Positions 14,938 to 23,131 of a DNA stretch of 64,000 nt are shown piece by piece. The stretch lies in assembly GCF_002160985.1 (NCBI RefSeq), contig NZ_NFLQ01000004.1, positions 124,001 through 188,000 on the forward strand, in the 5' to 3' direction. Both the position numbers and the translations under genes were made by a program. Position 1 is the first letter of the stretch. Each line of letters opens with the position of its first letter. The stretch comes from Lachnoclostridium sp. An118. Its GTDB lineage: Bacteria > Bacillota > Clostridia > Lachnospirales > Lachnospiraceae. A model generated the notes under the pieces. The model searched no databases, was not told the DNA's origin, and saw nothing but the letters and a program-made list of their open reading frames with translations.

Positions 14938-16276
14938 AGTTTTCACCTCCTTCCCGGTTTCTTATGTCTGCGTTTTTTTGTATTTGCCGGGAAAGTTCCG
15001 GCAGCAAGATTTCCGGTATATCAGGAAAGGCTTTTTGATCCGGCTGCATGAAACGATACCCTATCCTGCCCTTCTGCGGTGGGGGAGTGGCTGGCAGTGC
15101 TGACCGGCCTTTCCGCCCACCCTTCTTCTCAGGCTTCATTTTTGCAGACTCCGGCCTGGGTTCAATGGTCAGTTCAAAATGATATTCTGCGGCTCCAAAG
15201 GGGCAGATAATATTTAGACGAACTACAGGTATACTATCCTTGCAGTCTGATAAGGGAGATAATATATACCTGGTCCGGGGGCAGTGACAGCAGGAAATCC
15301 CTTGTGTATCCAGGAGTTTTGCGACTTTTTTTACCATGTGGCGGATGTGCGGAATTGGAACGCAGGGAATGGGTTTTGAAACGGTAATCTGCTCATCCGT
15401 CACCGGTTCTGGTACGCACAGCGGCTCCCGCTCTGCGGCGTCTTCTGCAGGCGTTTCGTTCGGAATATAAATCGGCAGTTTCATTTGCATGGCGATCTCC
15501 TCCTTGTCGATCAGTACATCGCTGATATTAAACATAATGGAAAGATAATTGTTCAGGTAAATCATGCTCCCGTGGTTACCACGGAAGGATACCAGGGTGA
15601 TCAGCTTCATCTTCTCCAGCTTTTTTAAAAGCCTGGAGACAGTAGGTTTGGAATGACCCCAGCGTTCCCCCAGCGTCTGGAAACTGGTCAGTGGGGAGCC
15701 GCTATTGTTCCGGTAGTAGACAACAGGCCCGGTGTCGGAGCAAAGGACGGACGGATCATTGTAGACTGCATGGATCCAGAGATCCAGCAGGATGTCCATT
15801 TCCGAGCATTTGCCTGTCTGGATCAGCTTGTGGGCTTTTCCGATAGGAAAAAAGAAAAAGCCGGTATCCTTTTTGCAGGGATACTTATATTCCAGTGCCG
15901 TGTTGTCTTTCTGCCAGTCTGTGATCCGGAACCGGACCAGGCGTTTTTTCTCCAGAAGCGAATAGGTAATGCAGCCTTCCTCCTGGAGATGTGTCAGGAT
16001 GGAAACCGCCTGGTGTTGGAAACGGCAGCGGAACCAGTCCTGCAGTTCTGAGATGCTGCAGATCCATTCGCCCGGCGAGAGCGTATAGGTGAGCTGCTCC
16101 ATGCGCCGGTTGGAAGTGCTGTAATTTGCATAGGAACAGAGAATCAGATACCAGAAAAGAAAAGAGCCTCCGGTGGTTCGGATGCTCCTGTCATTTAATA
16201 AGGTCTGTATGAAGTTACGGTAAATCCGGCAGCGTGGGAAATCCACGATTTGTTTGAGTTCTAATTGGTATTCCAT
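14924..16276 (-). CDS. Element-end protein with winged-helix domain, possible replication initiator
   Basis: A 450-residue protein, the last gene before the attachment site. Residues 1-190 contain RSIRTTGGSFLFWYLILCSYAN and a helical region. Residues 205-260 form a winged helix (SFQTLGERWGHSKPTVSRLLKKLEKMKLITLVSFRGNHGSMIYLNNYLSI). The tail from about 280 is Pro- and charge-rich and contains CCHCPRTRY, a possible metal knuckle. Rep proteins and element regulators share this helix-turn-helix layout; I cannot decide between them. An unusual 10-bp perfect hairpin lies just upstream. Confidence 0.5.
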   Translation of the reverse strand: MEYQLELKQIVDFPRCRIYRNFIQTLLNDRSIRTTGGSFLFWYLILCSYANYSTSNRRMEQLTYTLSPGEWICSISELQDWFRCRFQHQAVSILTHLQEEGCITYSLLEKKRLVRFRITDWQKDNTALEYKYPCKKDTGFFFFPIGKAHKLIQTGKCSEMDILLDLWIHAVYNDPSVLCSDTGPVVYYRNNSGSPLTSFQTLGERWGHSKPTVSRLLKKLEKMKLITLVSFRGNHGSMIYLNNYLSIMFNISDVLIDKEEIAMQMKLPIYIPNETPAEDAAEREPLCVPEPVTDEQITVSKPIPCVPIPHIRHMVKKVAKLLDTQGISCCHCPRTRYILSPLSDCKDSIPVVRLNIICPFGAAEYHFELTIEPRPESAKMKPEKKGGRKGRSALPATPPPQKGRIGYRFMQPDQKAFPDIPEILLPELSRQIQKNADIRNREGGENYGEA

Positions 16277-16304
16277 AATAAGCCTCTCTTTCTGAAATAT
16301 AATA

Positions 16305-16327
16305 GAGGCAGCATTTCATGCTGCCTC
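16305..16327 (-). promoter_or_regulatory. Perfect hairpin upstream of the 450-residue gene
   Basis: GAGGCAGCAT-TTC-ATGCTGCCTC, 10-bp arms with a 3-base loop, 28 bp before the start codon. It lacks a T-run in the sense direction, so it is more likely an operator or leader structure than a terminator. Confidence 0.45.
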
Positions 16328-16577
16328 CAGCCAATCGTTCGGTTGAATGTCACCTTTTTTCTATTAATTCTGGGTGTGAGGATATCCTGCCAATATCCCT
16401 CCATCATCCCTTTTGCATCGAAAAAGCCTTGCCAAAGTCAAATTCTTGATTTATACTGAATTTGCAAGAAATTTATCATTTGGGCTGTTTCGAGCCGGTA
16501 AAAAATCCCCATTTTTCGGGACTCTAAGTTCCATTTCGTACCAATTCATTCTGGGAAAATCGGTTGGCACAAAATGA

Positions 16578-16631
16578 CTTAAAATCCTGCGGGACTAACC
16601 TCCCGTACCGGTTCGATTCCGGTCTGCGGCA
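16578..16631 (+). other. Element attachment site: 3' part of tRNA-Leu(UAA)
   Basis: From the anticodon loop (CTTAAAA, anticodon TAA) the sequence reads as a tRNA-Leu 3' part: variable arm CGGGA-N6-TCCCG (16590-16605), T arm ACCGG-TTCGATT-CCGGT (16607-16623), acceptor strand CTGCGGC (16624-16630) and discriminator A. The acceptor 5' strand and D arm are missing upstream, and the 5' anticodon-stem strand mispairs (ATGA against TCCT). Tyrosine recombinases often integrate into tRNA 3' ends, leaving such a fragment at the distal junction. This orientation predicts the intact tRNA-Leu gene beyond the left edge of the window. Confidence 0.75.
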
Positions 16632-16647
16632 TTAGTTAAAAATGAGA

Positions 16648-16678
16648 GGAACGCTGATTTTGCAGCGTTTCTTTTTTA
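16648..16678 (+). terminator. Intrinsic terminator after the tRNA-Leu fragment
   Basis: AACGCTG-N6-CAGCGTT followed by TCTTTTTT lies 18 bp after the tRNA end. It is presumably the native terminator of the tRNA gene and marks the start of chromosomal DNA. Confidence 0.75.
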
Positions 16679-16930
16679 TTGTATATTCTGAAAATAAGGA
16701 TCATACTGTAGGTAAGAAGAGAATGATAGATATCTGATTGTGAATAATAAAGGGGATTGGAGGAGTGGTAATGGATAATGTATCTGGTTGTAATGTGGGC
16801 GGCAGCCTGTTTTGTGAGTCCAGAGGTCAAGCATGATCTTGCGGAGCGTGTTATCGTTCATTACAATCTCATTTACAAACGGGATGTCAGTCGTCTGTCT
16901 CGATTCTTCCGTTTTAGGTTCCTCCGTCGC
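16676..16930 (-). pseudogene. Unidentified gene fragment
   Basis: On the minus strand one frame stays open through ATEEPKTEESRQTTDIPF, then VNEIVMNDNTLRKIMLDLW, then THKTGCRPHYNQIHYP. The first part reads like real protein, the last 30 codons do not. There is no start site upstream (a TAA precedes) and no family I recognise. It is probably a decayed piece of an older gene next to the integration site. The rest of the 16277-16973 interval holds only the hairpin, attachment site and terminator listed separately. Confidence 0.25.
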
Positions 16931-16973
16931 GATAAATTTTTTTTATGTATGAGCAGAAATTTTATGGCCGGAT

Positions 16974-18497
16974 TCATAAAGGGTCGTGAACGCTGATAAA
17001 ACGTATGCCAAACAGGCCTGTCTGGTCACATACAGTCTTGTCCTCTCCGGCCAGAAGATCTTCGTAGACGGAGTGGAACAGGCGGACTTCTGTTTTTGTT
17101 CCGTCCGGCAGAAGGAGTTCACTGTAGTACCTGTCTACATATTTGGAGTCCTCATCTTCCCGCAGTCTTACTACTTCGGCGGGATAGTGGTTTATCTTGG
17201 AAGAATGGGCAGTAGCCAGTGTAAGGGCGGGCATGACACCGATACTGTATATGAGAAAAAGAAAGGCCGCTGTGACTGGTGTGAGGATCCGATGAGGCAT
17301 GCCCCTTGTCCGGCGGATAGTGATGATGAGAAATACGACAGTAAGGAGCAGGGCGCCTGTGTACACGATCCATCCGCCTGCCAGATAGTTGAGGAGGGGA
17401 GACAGGGTCATTTCGGTGACAAGGAACAGGAGGATGCCGAGATGGATAAAGACAAACCCCATGCCTGCGTGCTTTTCCTTCCATTCAGCGGATGCATTCA
17501 TGTCTGAAAGAGGCATCCAGGTCATGACATGGTTAAAGATCCAGCCGTATATAAAGTATGTGACAGGCAAGAGCTGGATCAGAAGGAACTGGTATTTCCC
17601 TTTGATAAGAGAAACAGGGCAGAAGAAGAAAAGGAAGATAAAAAGTGCAAGGTTTATAAAGACGAGGATGCGGTATCCGCGCCGGATCTTTCCTGCCTGC
17701 TGGTTCTGCTCTGTCTCCTGGGATGGATCCCACTGCTCTTCACGGGCCTTTTTCCAGTCTTCCAGATCCTGCTCATCCCAGTCCTTTGTAAGAGCTTCGG
17801 GGAGAGTCCCCTCGAGAGCGTGGAACAGTTCTTTTGCATGGATCATATTGTTTTCAAAACGGAACAAGGTTCTGCCGGAGGCGTCTTTTGCGATGAAGCC
17901 ACCGGCGCTTATCTGGAGGCCTGTTTCATAGATTTCACTTTTTGAGAAAGTCCAGTTTCTTCCAAAGGCGGTAGCGCCCCACACACGGCTTTCGTTCATG
18001 AGAATTCGTCTGTTGCGGTAATCGCAGACGCAGGCGGCCCATCCCAGAAAGAGAAGGACCGAGATCACGGAAACAATGATGCTGTTTCCTTCTCTGCAGG
18101 CGGCCATATTGGCTGTGACAAACGTAAGGACAAGGCCGGCAGCGTAGAGAAGTCCTCCCAGGATCAGCCCCAGCCGGGATTCGTATACAATGATCCTGGC
18201 GCCGGAGAAGTCTGTCTCATGCCGCCCGGAGACCAGCAGAGCCCAGATTCCGGCAACGCCCGTACCAGCTGCGGATATGGCGCAGGCAAGACAACACAGG
18301 AAAGGCGTCCCGGCGGCGGTGAAAAGAAAAACTGCAATAAGAGAAATGACAGCCAGGAGCAGAAGCAGGACACTTGCAATAGTCAGGCTCCTGTGGCGGT
18401 TCTGAAACTGATGCGAGAGTCTCGTGCGCTCGGCATTGTCCAGATGGCAGTCTGAAAACAGATTTTGAAGAGTATCGGCTGAGTGACCCATATACAT
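16974..18497 (-). CDS. Polytopic membrane protein of unknown function
   Basis: The 507-residue protein has an N-terminal cytoplasmic segment, four predicted helices (about 38-62, 65-90, 108-130, 140-158), then a soluble domain (about 165-270) that resembles a PH-like / DUF fold with YRNRRILMNESRVWGATAFGRNWTFSKSEI. Five more helices follow (275-297, 303-320, 350-370, 376-396, 408-428) and a C-terminal extracytoplasmic tail with RYYSELLLPDGTKTEVRLF. I recognise no enzyme motif. It is adjacent to and co-oriented with the lipoprotein gene at 18566-19144, suggesting a joint envelope role. Confidence 0.6.
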   Translation of the reverse strand: MYMGHSADTLQNLFSDCHLDNAERTRLSHQFQNRHRSLTIASVLLLLLAVISLIAVFLFTAAGTPFLCCLACAISAAGTGVAGIWALLVSGRHETDFSGARIIVYESRLGLILGGLLYAAGLVLTFVTANMAACREGNSIIVSVISVLLFLGWAACVCDYRNRRILMNESRVWGATAFGRNWTFSKSEIYETGLQISAGGFIAKDASGRTLFRFENNMIHAKELFHALEGTLPEALTKDWDEQDLEDWKKAREEQWDPSQETEQNQQAGKIRRGYRILVFINLALFIFLFFFCPVSLIKGKYQFLLIQLLPVTYFIYGWIFNHVMTWMPLSDMNASAEWKEKHAGMGFVFIHLGILLFLVTEMTLSPLLNYLAGGWIVYTGALLLTVVFLIITIRRTRGMPHRILTPVTAAFLFLIYSIGVMPALTLATAHSSKINHYPAEVVRLREDEDSKYVDRYYSELLLPDGTKTEVRLFHSVYEDLLAGEDKTVCDQTGLFGIRFISVHDPL

Positions 18498-18565
18498 ACC
18501 CCCTCGTCTATATAAGACAATTATATCACAAGGGCAGAAGGATTTTTGCTTTCTACGGGACTTTT

Positions 18566-19144
18566 TTACGTCCGGCAGTCCCCGATGTCATAGAGGATAA
18601 AAATCCCATCCTCCGGGGGCCACTGGGTGTACTGCGCCTCATCAGCCAGGTCGCCGGTCAGGATGAGGATGGAGTTGAGGCCGATACGGCTCTCGTCAAG
18701 ACCCTTTTCCTCGTCTTCCAGCTGGGTGAAGCAGAGACTGACAGAATAGCTCCCTTCATCCGTATATACGTTATAATTCTTTTCCATATATTCCGAGAGC
18801 ATGCCACTTTCGAATGCTGCTGTGCACTGCACGCTTGTGGATGTGCCCTGATAGAAAGAAAAGAACTCGTCTGTCTTTTCGTCGAAATCAGGCAGTGCGG
18901 CCGTGTCATCGCAGAACATGGATTTAAATGCTTCTTTGTCGCCTGCGTCCAGAGCCGGCAGCACCTGGTCTTCAAAGACTGTCCCGGTCATGTGGGCGCG
19001 GGGGTTGGCGCCGGTGGCAATCTCCACAACAGAGCGGACTATGTCCACCGCTGTGCCGGCTGCCTGACAGCCGCTCAGGCAGAGGGAGGCAGACAGGAGT
19101 ATGCAGGACAGGATATATTTTCGGATGTATTTTCTCTTTTCCAT
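18566..19144 (-). CDS. DUF5104-like lipoprotein
   Basis: A 192-residue secreted protein with a lipobox (ILLSASLCLSGC, Cys 26), so it should be lipid-anchored on the outer face of the membrane. The mature part is acidic and resembles DUF5104 lipoproteins: VFEDQVLPALDAGDKEAFKSMFC followed by a cystatin/NTF2-like pattern with YTDEGSYSVSLCFTQLEDEEKGLD. Such proteins have no established function. A 68-bp gap separates it from the membrane protein downstream. Confidence 0.6.
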   Translation of the reverse strand: MEKRKYIRKYILSCILLSASLCLSGCQAAGTAVDIVRSVVEIATGANPRAHMTGTVFEDQVLPALDAGDKEAFKSMFCDDTAALPDFDEKTDEFFSFYQGTSTSVQCTAAFESGMLSEYMEKNYNVYTDEGSYSVSLCFTQLEDEEKGLDESRIGLNSILILTGDLADEAQYTQWPPEDGIFILYDIGDCRT

Positions 19145-19260
19145 AAGAACAGTTCCTTTCAGTCTTGCCTTCTGTTTATATATGGGCTCATTATATCACA
19201 GAGAAGGGAGAGCTGTCCCGCCCTTTTGGAGAAACTGCCGGGCACCAAACTGCCGGACGG

Positions 19261-19293
19261 TTGACATTTGTAAGAAGACAGATTAAAATGTCA
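19261..19293 (+). promoter_or_regulatory. Promoter with a dyad spanning -35 to -10
   Basis: TTGACA (19261-19266), 17-bp spacer, TAAAAT (19284-19289). A perfect dyad TGACATTT / AAATGTCA (arms 19262-19269 and 19286-19293) covers both boxes, so a repressor could block it. It lies about 45 bp before the pentapeptide-type gene. Confidence 0.6.
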
Positions 19294-19338
19294 GTTAATT
19301 TGAGAAATCAAAAAAGCTGGTGTAAGGGTAGAGTGGAA

Positions 19339-19842
19339 ATGACAACATTGACACAGAGAGAACTGGATGAGCTCCTCTTGCAGTACGACGAGTGGCTCAG
19401 GAATGATGCGGCCGGAAAGAGCCCTGTGTTTGCGGGAATGGACCTGTCCGGGCTTGAGCTGAAAAGGGTAAATCTCTATCACGCTGATTTCAGGGGATGC
19501 ACCCTGTTTTATTTTCCGGCCTGTCCCTGTGAGGGCAGCTTTATCGGGTACAAGAAGGCGGTGACTGAGAGCGGGTATGCCATCGTCAGGCGCTACATCC
19601 CTGAGGATGCAAAGCGGAACTCGGCCACATCCTACCGCTGCAGGGCGGACAGGGCCAGGGTCCTTGAGATCACCGACGAGACGGGCCGAGCTTTGGAGGA
19701 GGCCAGGTCGGGAAGGGACGAGTCCTTTGTCTACAGGAGAGGCCAGTGGCTGGAGGTCCGGGAATTTGACGAGGACAGATGGAATGAGAAGACAAAGGGA
19801 ATCCACTTTTATCTGTCAAAAGAGATCGCTATGCTTTATTAG
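19339..19842 (+). CDS. Pentapeptide-repeat / DUF5758-like protein
   Basis: A 167-residue protein from ATG 19339 (MTTLTQRELDELL). A short pentapeptide-like stretch (FAGMDLSGLELKRVNLYHADFRGCTLF, residues 32-58) is followed by a DUF5758-like region (GSFIGYKKAVTESGYAIVRRYIPEDAKRNSATSYRCRADRARVLEI). Such proteins are common in Lachnospiraceae phage and chromosomal contexts; their role is unknown. Several upstream in-frame starts exist, but this ATG matches the beginning of the recognisable homology. Confidence 0.6.
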   Translation: MTTLTQRELDELLLQYDEWLRNDAAGKSPVFAGMDLSGLELKRVNLYHADFRGCTLFYFPACPCEGSFIGYKKAVTESGYAIVRRYIPEDAKRNSATSYRCRADRARVLEITDETGRALEEARSGRDESFVYRRGQWLEVREFDEDRWNEKTKGIHFYLSKEIAMLY

Positions 19843-19880
19843 GAAGGGTTTGCCAGGAGTTGTGCAAAAGGAGGACGGCC

Positions 19881-20528
19881 ATGTGCGGGAGATACCACAT
19901 AGATAAAGCGGCAGAGAGAGCGCTGCTGGATGATACGGGACTGGGGCCGGCAGACACCCTTGGGTGGCGGAAGTTCCTGGAAAAAGGCGCGGGGGACATA
20001 TGCCCCTCGCAACAGGCGCCTGTCCTGACAGGGGAAGGGGGAGAGCTGCACCTGGAACTTATGACCTGGGGGTTCCTGCCCCCGGCGGGAGAGGAGAAGA
20101 GAGAGGGAAAAGGGCGGCCCGGCGGCCTTCTCATCAACGCCAGGGCGGAGACGGCGCTGGAGAAGCGGATGTTCCGGGACAGCATAAGGAGCAGACGGTG
20201 CGTGATCCCTGCGGCACATTTCTATGAGTGGGATGAGGACGGGGACAGGGCGCAGTTTTCGGACCGGGAGTCGCCGCTCCTCTACATGGCGGGATTTTAC
20301 CGGTATTTCCAGGAGGAAAAGAGATTTATCATCCTGACCACAAGGGCCAATGCCTCGGTGGAGAGGGTGCATGACAGGATGCCTGTCCTTCTGGGAAAAG
20401 AGGAGATTGCAAGCTGGGTCTTTGAGGATGAGTTTATGCCCTTTGTCCTGGAGAGGACGCCTGCAGAGCTGGAGAAATTCCAGGAGTATCAGCAGACCAC
20501 CCTGGCAGACCTGGGGCTGGAGTTGTGA
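19881..20528 (+). CDS. yedK: SOS response-associated peptidase, SRAP/YedK family
   Basis: The 215-residue protein starts at ATG 19881 so that Cys2 (MCGRYHID) becomes the N-terminal catalytic residue; AAGGAGG stands just before it. SRAP landmarks follow: ICPSQQAPVL, MTWGFLPP, LLINARAET (Asn/Arg/Glu at the active site), RRCVIPAAHFYEW (Glu before Trp) and the His in ERVHDRMPVLL. YedK/HMCES proteins form a thiazolidine crosslink with abasic sites in single-stranded DNA and protect them during replication. An extra in-frame upstream start exists but would bury the catalytic Cys. Confidence 0.92.
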   Translation: MCGRYHIDKAAERALLDDTGLGPADTLGWRKFLEKGAGDICPSQQAPVLTGEGGELHLELMTWGFLPPAGEEKREGKGRPGGLLINARAETALEKRMFRDSIRSRRCVIPAAHFYEWDEDGDRAQFSDRESPLLYMAGFYRYFQEEKRFIILTTRANASVERVHDRMPVLLGKEEIASWVFEDEFMPFVLERTPAELEKFQEYQQTTLADLGLEL

Positions 20529-20576
20529 CAGAGGGGCCGGTGCGACGGAGACAAGTGAGATAGAAGGAGAAGGCAG

Positions 20577-21449
20577 ATGGATATACGGGTACTCAGATAT
20601 TTTCTGACAGTGGTACGGGAGGAGAACATATCAAAAGCAGCGCAGGCGCTCCACGTCACGCAGCCCACGCTGAGCCGGCAGATGGCGCAGTTGGAGGAGG
20701 AGCTTGGCACCCCGCTCTTTGTGAGAGGGAAGCACCTCACGCTGACAGATGCGGGGGTGATGCTGCGCAGGAGAGCGGAGGAAGTGGCGGAGCTGATGGA
20801 CAAGATCGAGGATGAATTTGCCTCCAGGGAGGAAGTGGGAGGCATCATCTCCATCGGGAGCGGCGTGCTGAGGAGCTCCCATGTCCTGACCCGGGAGCTC
20901 CTGGCTTTTCGGGAAAAATATCCCAGGGTGCAGTATGAGATCTACACAAACACCTCCGACTACATAAAGGAGAAGCTGGACAGGGGACTTTTGGATTTCG
21001 GCCTGCTCCTGGAGCCGGTGGATGTCAGCAGATACGACTATATAAGGCTGCGGGAGAAGGAGCGGTGGGGACTCTTCATACCGGAGGGACATTCCCTGGC
21101 CGCAAGAGAGCAGATCACCAGGGAGGACCTGAAGAAGACCCTCCTCATCACCCCCAGCCGCCAGTCTGTCCAGAGCGAGATTTCCAACTGGCTGGGGGAG
21201 GATTTCCAGAACCTGGACATCCTTGCCGCATTCAATCTGATCACGGATATGACGGTCATGATGAACACCGGGGAAGCCTGCTTTCTGGCTATAGAGGGGG
21301 CTATGGAGTCCTATGTGGGGAGAGGGCAGGTATTCCGCCCCCTGTATCCGGAGCTGTCCACAGCCTCTGTCCTTGCCTGGAAGAGATCCCAGCCCTTAAG
21401 CGGAGCAGCGGGCAAATTTCTGGAAGAGTTCAGGCAGAGACAGGGATAA
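20577..21449 (+). CDS. LysR-family transcriptional regulator
   Basis: The 290-residue protein shows the LysR N-terminal winged helix (MDIRVLRYFLTVVREENISKAAQALHVTQPTLSRQMAQLEEELGTPLF). A linker helix and a periplasmic-binding-like effector domain follow (IISIGSGVLRSSHVLTRELLAFREKYPRVQYEIYTN ...). GAAGGAGAAGG precedes the ATG. Its stop lies only 3 bp before the Fur-like box of the heme operon, so it may be part of that regulatory neighbourhood, but LysR proteins usually control divergent genes and none is present here. Effector unknown. Confidence 0.9.
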   Translation: MDIRVLRYFLTVVREENISKAAQALHVTQPTLSRQMAQLEEELGTPLFVRGKHLTLTDAGVMLRRRAEEVAELMDKIEDEFASREEVGGIISIGSGVLRSSHVLTRELLAFREKYPRVQYEIYTNTSDYIKEKLDRGLLDFGLLLEPVDVSRYDYIRLREKERWGLFIPEGHSLAAREQITREDLKKTLLITPSRQSVQSEISNWLGEDFQNLDILAAFNLITDMTVMMNTGEACFLAIEGAMESYVGRGQVFRPLYPELSTASVLAWKRSQPLSGAAGKFLEEFRQRQG

Positions 21450-21452
21450 ATT

Positions 21453-21471
21453 GAAAATGAAAATTATTATC
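21453..21471. promoter_or_regulatory. Fur-type box
   Basis: GAAAATGAAAATTATTATC matches 16 of 19 positions of the consensus GATAATGATAATCATTATC. It lies 11 bp upstream of the -35 of the heme operon promoter, consistent with control by iron through a Fur-family protein. The site is read by eye; binding is inferred. Confidence 0.65.
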
Positions 21472-21482
21472 ATTGGATAATA

Positions 21483-21512
21483 TTGACAGAAATTGAAAAG
21501 GCATGGTAGTAT
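21483..21512 (+). promoter_or_regulatory. Promoter of the heme-uptake operon
   Basis: TTGACA (21483-21488), 18-bp spacer, TAGTAT (21507-21512). Transcription would start near 21519, at the edge of the first GTTAG-N6-CTAAC box. Confidence 0.7.
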
Positions 21513-21519
21513 CATAACA

Positions 21520-21600
21520 GTTAGGATAAGCTAACTCACTGGACAGTATAGAAGCTGTCCGGTGAGTTGCTTTTTTGACTAACAGTTAGTTCGGACTAAT
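21520..21600. promoter_or_regulatory. Two GTTAG-N6-CTAAY boxes in the heme operon leader
   Basis: GTTAG-GATAAG-CTAAC (21520-21535) and GTTAG-TTCGGA-CTAAT (21585-21600) start 65 bp apart, close to six helical turns. The half-sites resemble those of DtxR-family iron repressors (TTAGG ... CTAA). In group A Streptococcus the related heme operon is controlled by the DtxR-family protein MtsR. Both boxes lie in the transcribed leader, so an RNA role is also possible. A third copy precedes the ABC genes at 47871. Confidence 0.55.
21533..21576 (+). terminator. Leader terminator / attenuator of the heme operon
   Basis: AACTCACTGGACAG (21533-21546) pairs with CTGTCCGGTGAGTT (21555-21568) over 14 positions with one G-T pair, followed by GCTTTTTT. 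It begins within 20 bases of the predicted transcription start and precedes the first gene by 55 bp. Its first three bases are shared with the upstream GTTAG/CTAAC hairpin, so the two structures compete, which suggests attenuation. Confidence 0.65.
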
Positions 21601-21630
21601 AAAAATTAGAAATGACGGAGATAAGTGGAT

Positions 21631-22116
21631 ATGAAGATCGCAGGCAGAAAAAAGAAGATAGTCATTGCCGCTCTTGTCCTTATCCTGGCGGGAGCTGTGG
21701 GAATCTATTTTTACACGAGACCCAGGGAAGTGACGAACTATGCGGAGTTTGAGGAGGCTCAGGAGAAGCCGGACAGCCAGCAGGCAGACAGCGGTGTGAC
21801 AGACGGGATACAGATCCCGGGCTACAAATCTGTCACCATACCCGCAGGCACGAAGGATGTGTCGGTGGAGCTGGTCAATCCGGAGGAGAATACCGTGTAT
21901 TTCCAGATTTCTTTCTATCTGCCGGAGACAGATGAGACAATCTACACGTCGAAGCTGATCCAGCCCGGCCAGCATCTGTATGAGATCACACTGGATAAAG
22001 AGATGGAGGCCGGAGAGCATCCGCTCACCGTCAGATACGAGACCTTCAGCGCGGATGAGGAGATGGCCCCGAGAAACGGGGCGGAGGTCAACTGCACGCT
22101 GATCGTGGAGGGATAG
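21631..22116 (+). CDS. Membrane-anchored beta-sandwich protein, first gene of heme operon
   Basis: The protein has 161 residues from ATG 21631, ten bases after GGAG; a GTG two codons upstream is too close. One N-terminal helix (KIVIAALVLILAGAVGIYFY) anchors it. The exterior part (IQIPGYKSVTIPAGTKDVSVELVNPEENTVYFQISFYLP) is a beta-sandwich found in several Lachnospiraceae envelope proteins; I know no function. As the first gene of a heme operon it could hold surface receptors or relay heme. No heme-ligand motif is apparent. Confidence 0.6.
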   Translation: MKIAGRKKKIVIAALVLILAGAVGIYFYTRPREVTNYAEFEEAQEKPDSQQADSGVTDGIQIPGYKSVTIPAGTKDVSVELVNPEENTVYFQISFYLPETDETIYTSKLIQPGQHLYEITLDKEMEAGEHPLTVRYETFSADEEMAPRNGAEVNCTLIVEG

Positions 22117-22164
22117 GGCCGGGGCAGCGCGCCGCGGCGGAAGAAAAAGAAAAGGAGATGTATT

Positions 22165-23109
22165 ATGAGGTTAAAGAAATTGATGACAGGGGCCCTTTCT
22201 GTGGCCATGCTGGGGACTATGATGTGCAGCACGGCGTTTGCGGCCGACTATGCTGACGGAGACTACAAAGGGGAGATTCATTTTCTCAATGCCAATGGAA
22301 GCGGAGCTGCCAGCATGTGCGACCCCATCTTTGTGCACGAGGCGGAGATGACGCTTGATGCAGACAGCGCGGAGCTGACATTCTATGTGGCTTACCCGAT
22401 CCCCGCATTCCCGGAGCTGGGCACTGACGGCACGATCCTGGACGTGGTGCTCACGGTAGATGGCACAGAGTACACAGCGGAGTCTGATATAACGACAAAG
22501 CCCGAGAAGGTGTTTGACACGACCGCCAGCCTGTTTGGGATAACCGAAGGGGAGTCCTACCCGACCCAGGTGCTGACGGTGGACCTTCCAAGAGACGCGG
22601 TGGATGACCTGGAGGCGGGGACGGTATCTGCCTCTGCCTATGTAAATTCCGTGATGAACTCCACCCAGAGCTTCTTTATACAGGTGACAGATCTGCAGTC
22701 TGTGGGCGGGACGCCCCAAGAGCCCTCTGCGGACACGAAGGATATGCAGATAACGGCAAATGTGGAGGAGTCGGTCTCTGCACCCTCCTACACAGTCACA
22801 GTGCCTTCTTCTGTGGAGCTGGGCACACTGAGCACAGAGGAGGATAACGCGATGCCCTACGTGGTGGACGTAACGGCGTCTGACCTGAACGGCGAGATCG
22901 CTGTCACAGCGCCGGAGACAGGCAGCCTGACAAGCGATGGGAACACGCTGGCTTTTTCCAACAGCTTTAAGACACAGACAGTTAATGCAGACACGGCAGG
23001 CACCAAGCTGAGCGGAACGATCAGCATCGGAAAGGATGCGGTTGCCGCGGCCAAAGCCGGAAACTATACCGGAACTACAACATTCACCATTACCTACAAA
23101 GCTAACTGA
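22165..23109 (+). CDS. Secreted NEAT-like heme-binding protein
   Basis: A 314-residue secreted protein with a signal peptide (residues 1-27, cut after AFA). Residues 28-190 resemble a NEAT domain: YADGDYKGEIHFLNANGSG then ASMCDPIFVHEAEMTLD, followed by beta strands ending in a possible Tyr-bearing strand. Residues 196-314 are an Ig-like surface domain (ITANVEESVSAPSYTVTV ... NYTGTTTFTITYKAN) repeated in the next gene. There is no sortase motif or membrane helix, so it is released or held non-covalently, a hemophore-like layout. NEAT domains bind heme with Tyr ligands in IsdA/IsdX-type proteins. Heme binding here is inferred. Confidence 0.65.
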   Translation: MRLKKLMTGALSVAMLGTMMCSTAFAADYADGDYKGEIHFLNANGSGAASMCDPIFVHEAEMTLDADSAELTFYVAYPIPAFPELGTDGTILDVVLTVDGTEYTAESDITTKPEKVFDTTASLFGITEGESYPTQVLTVDLPRDAVDDLEAGTVSASAYVNSVMNSTQSFFIQVTDLQSVGGTPQEPSADTKDMQITANVEESVSAPSYTVTVPSSVELGTLSTEEDNAMPYVVDVTASDLNGEIAVTAPETGSLTSDGNTLAFSNSFKTQTVNADTAGTKLSGTISIGKDAVAAAKAGNYTGTTTFTITYKAN

Positions 23110-23131
23110 GAAGACGGCAGACGGTAATACG

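Noticed and set aside
16480-16631. A complete functional tRNA-Leu gene
   Set aside because: The acceptor 5' strand and the D arm are absent and the anticodon stem mispairs, so only the 3' part is present.
19262-19293. The TGACATTT dyad as a site of the LysR protein
   Set aside because: LysR sites usually carry T-N11-A and lie near the regulator gene; this site is 1.3 kb away and fits a generic repressor better.
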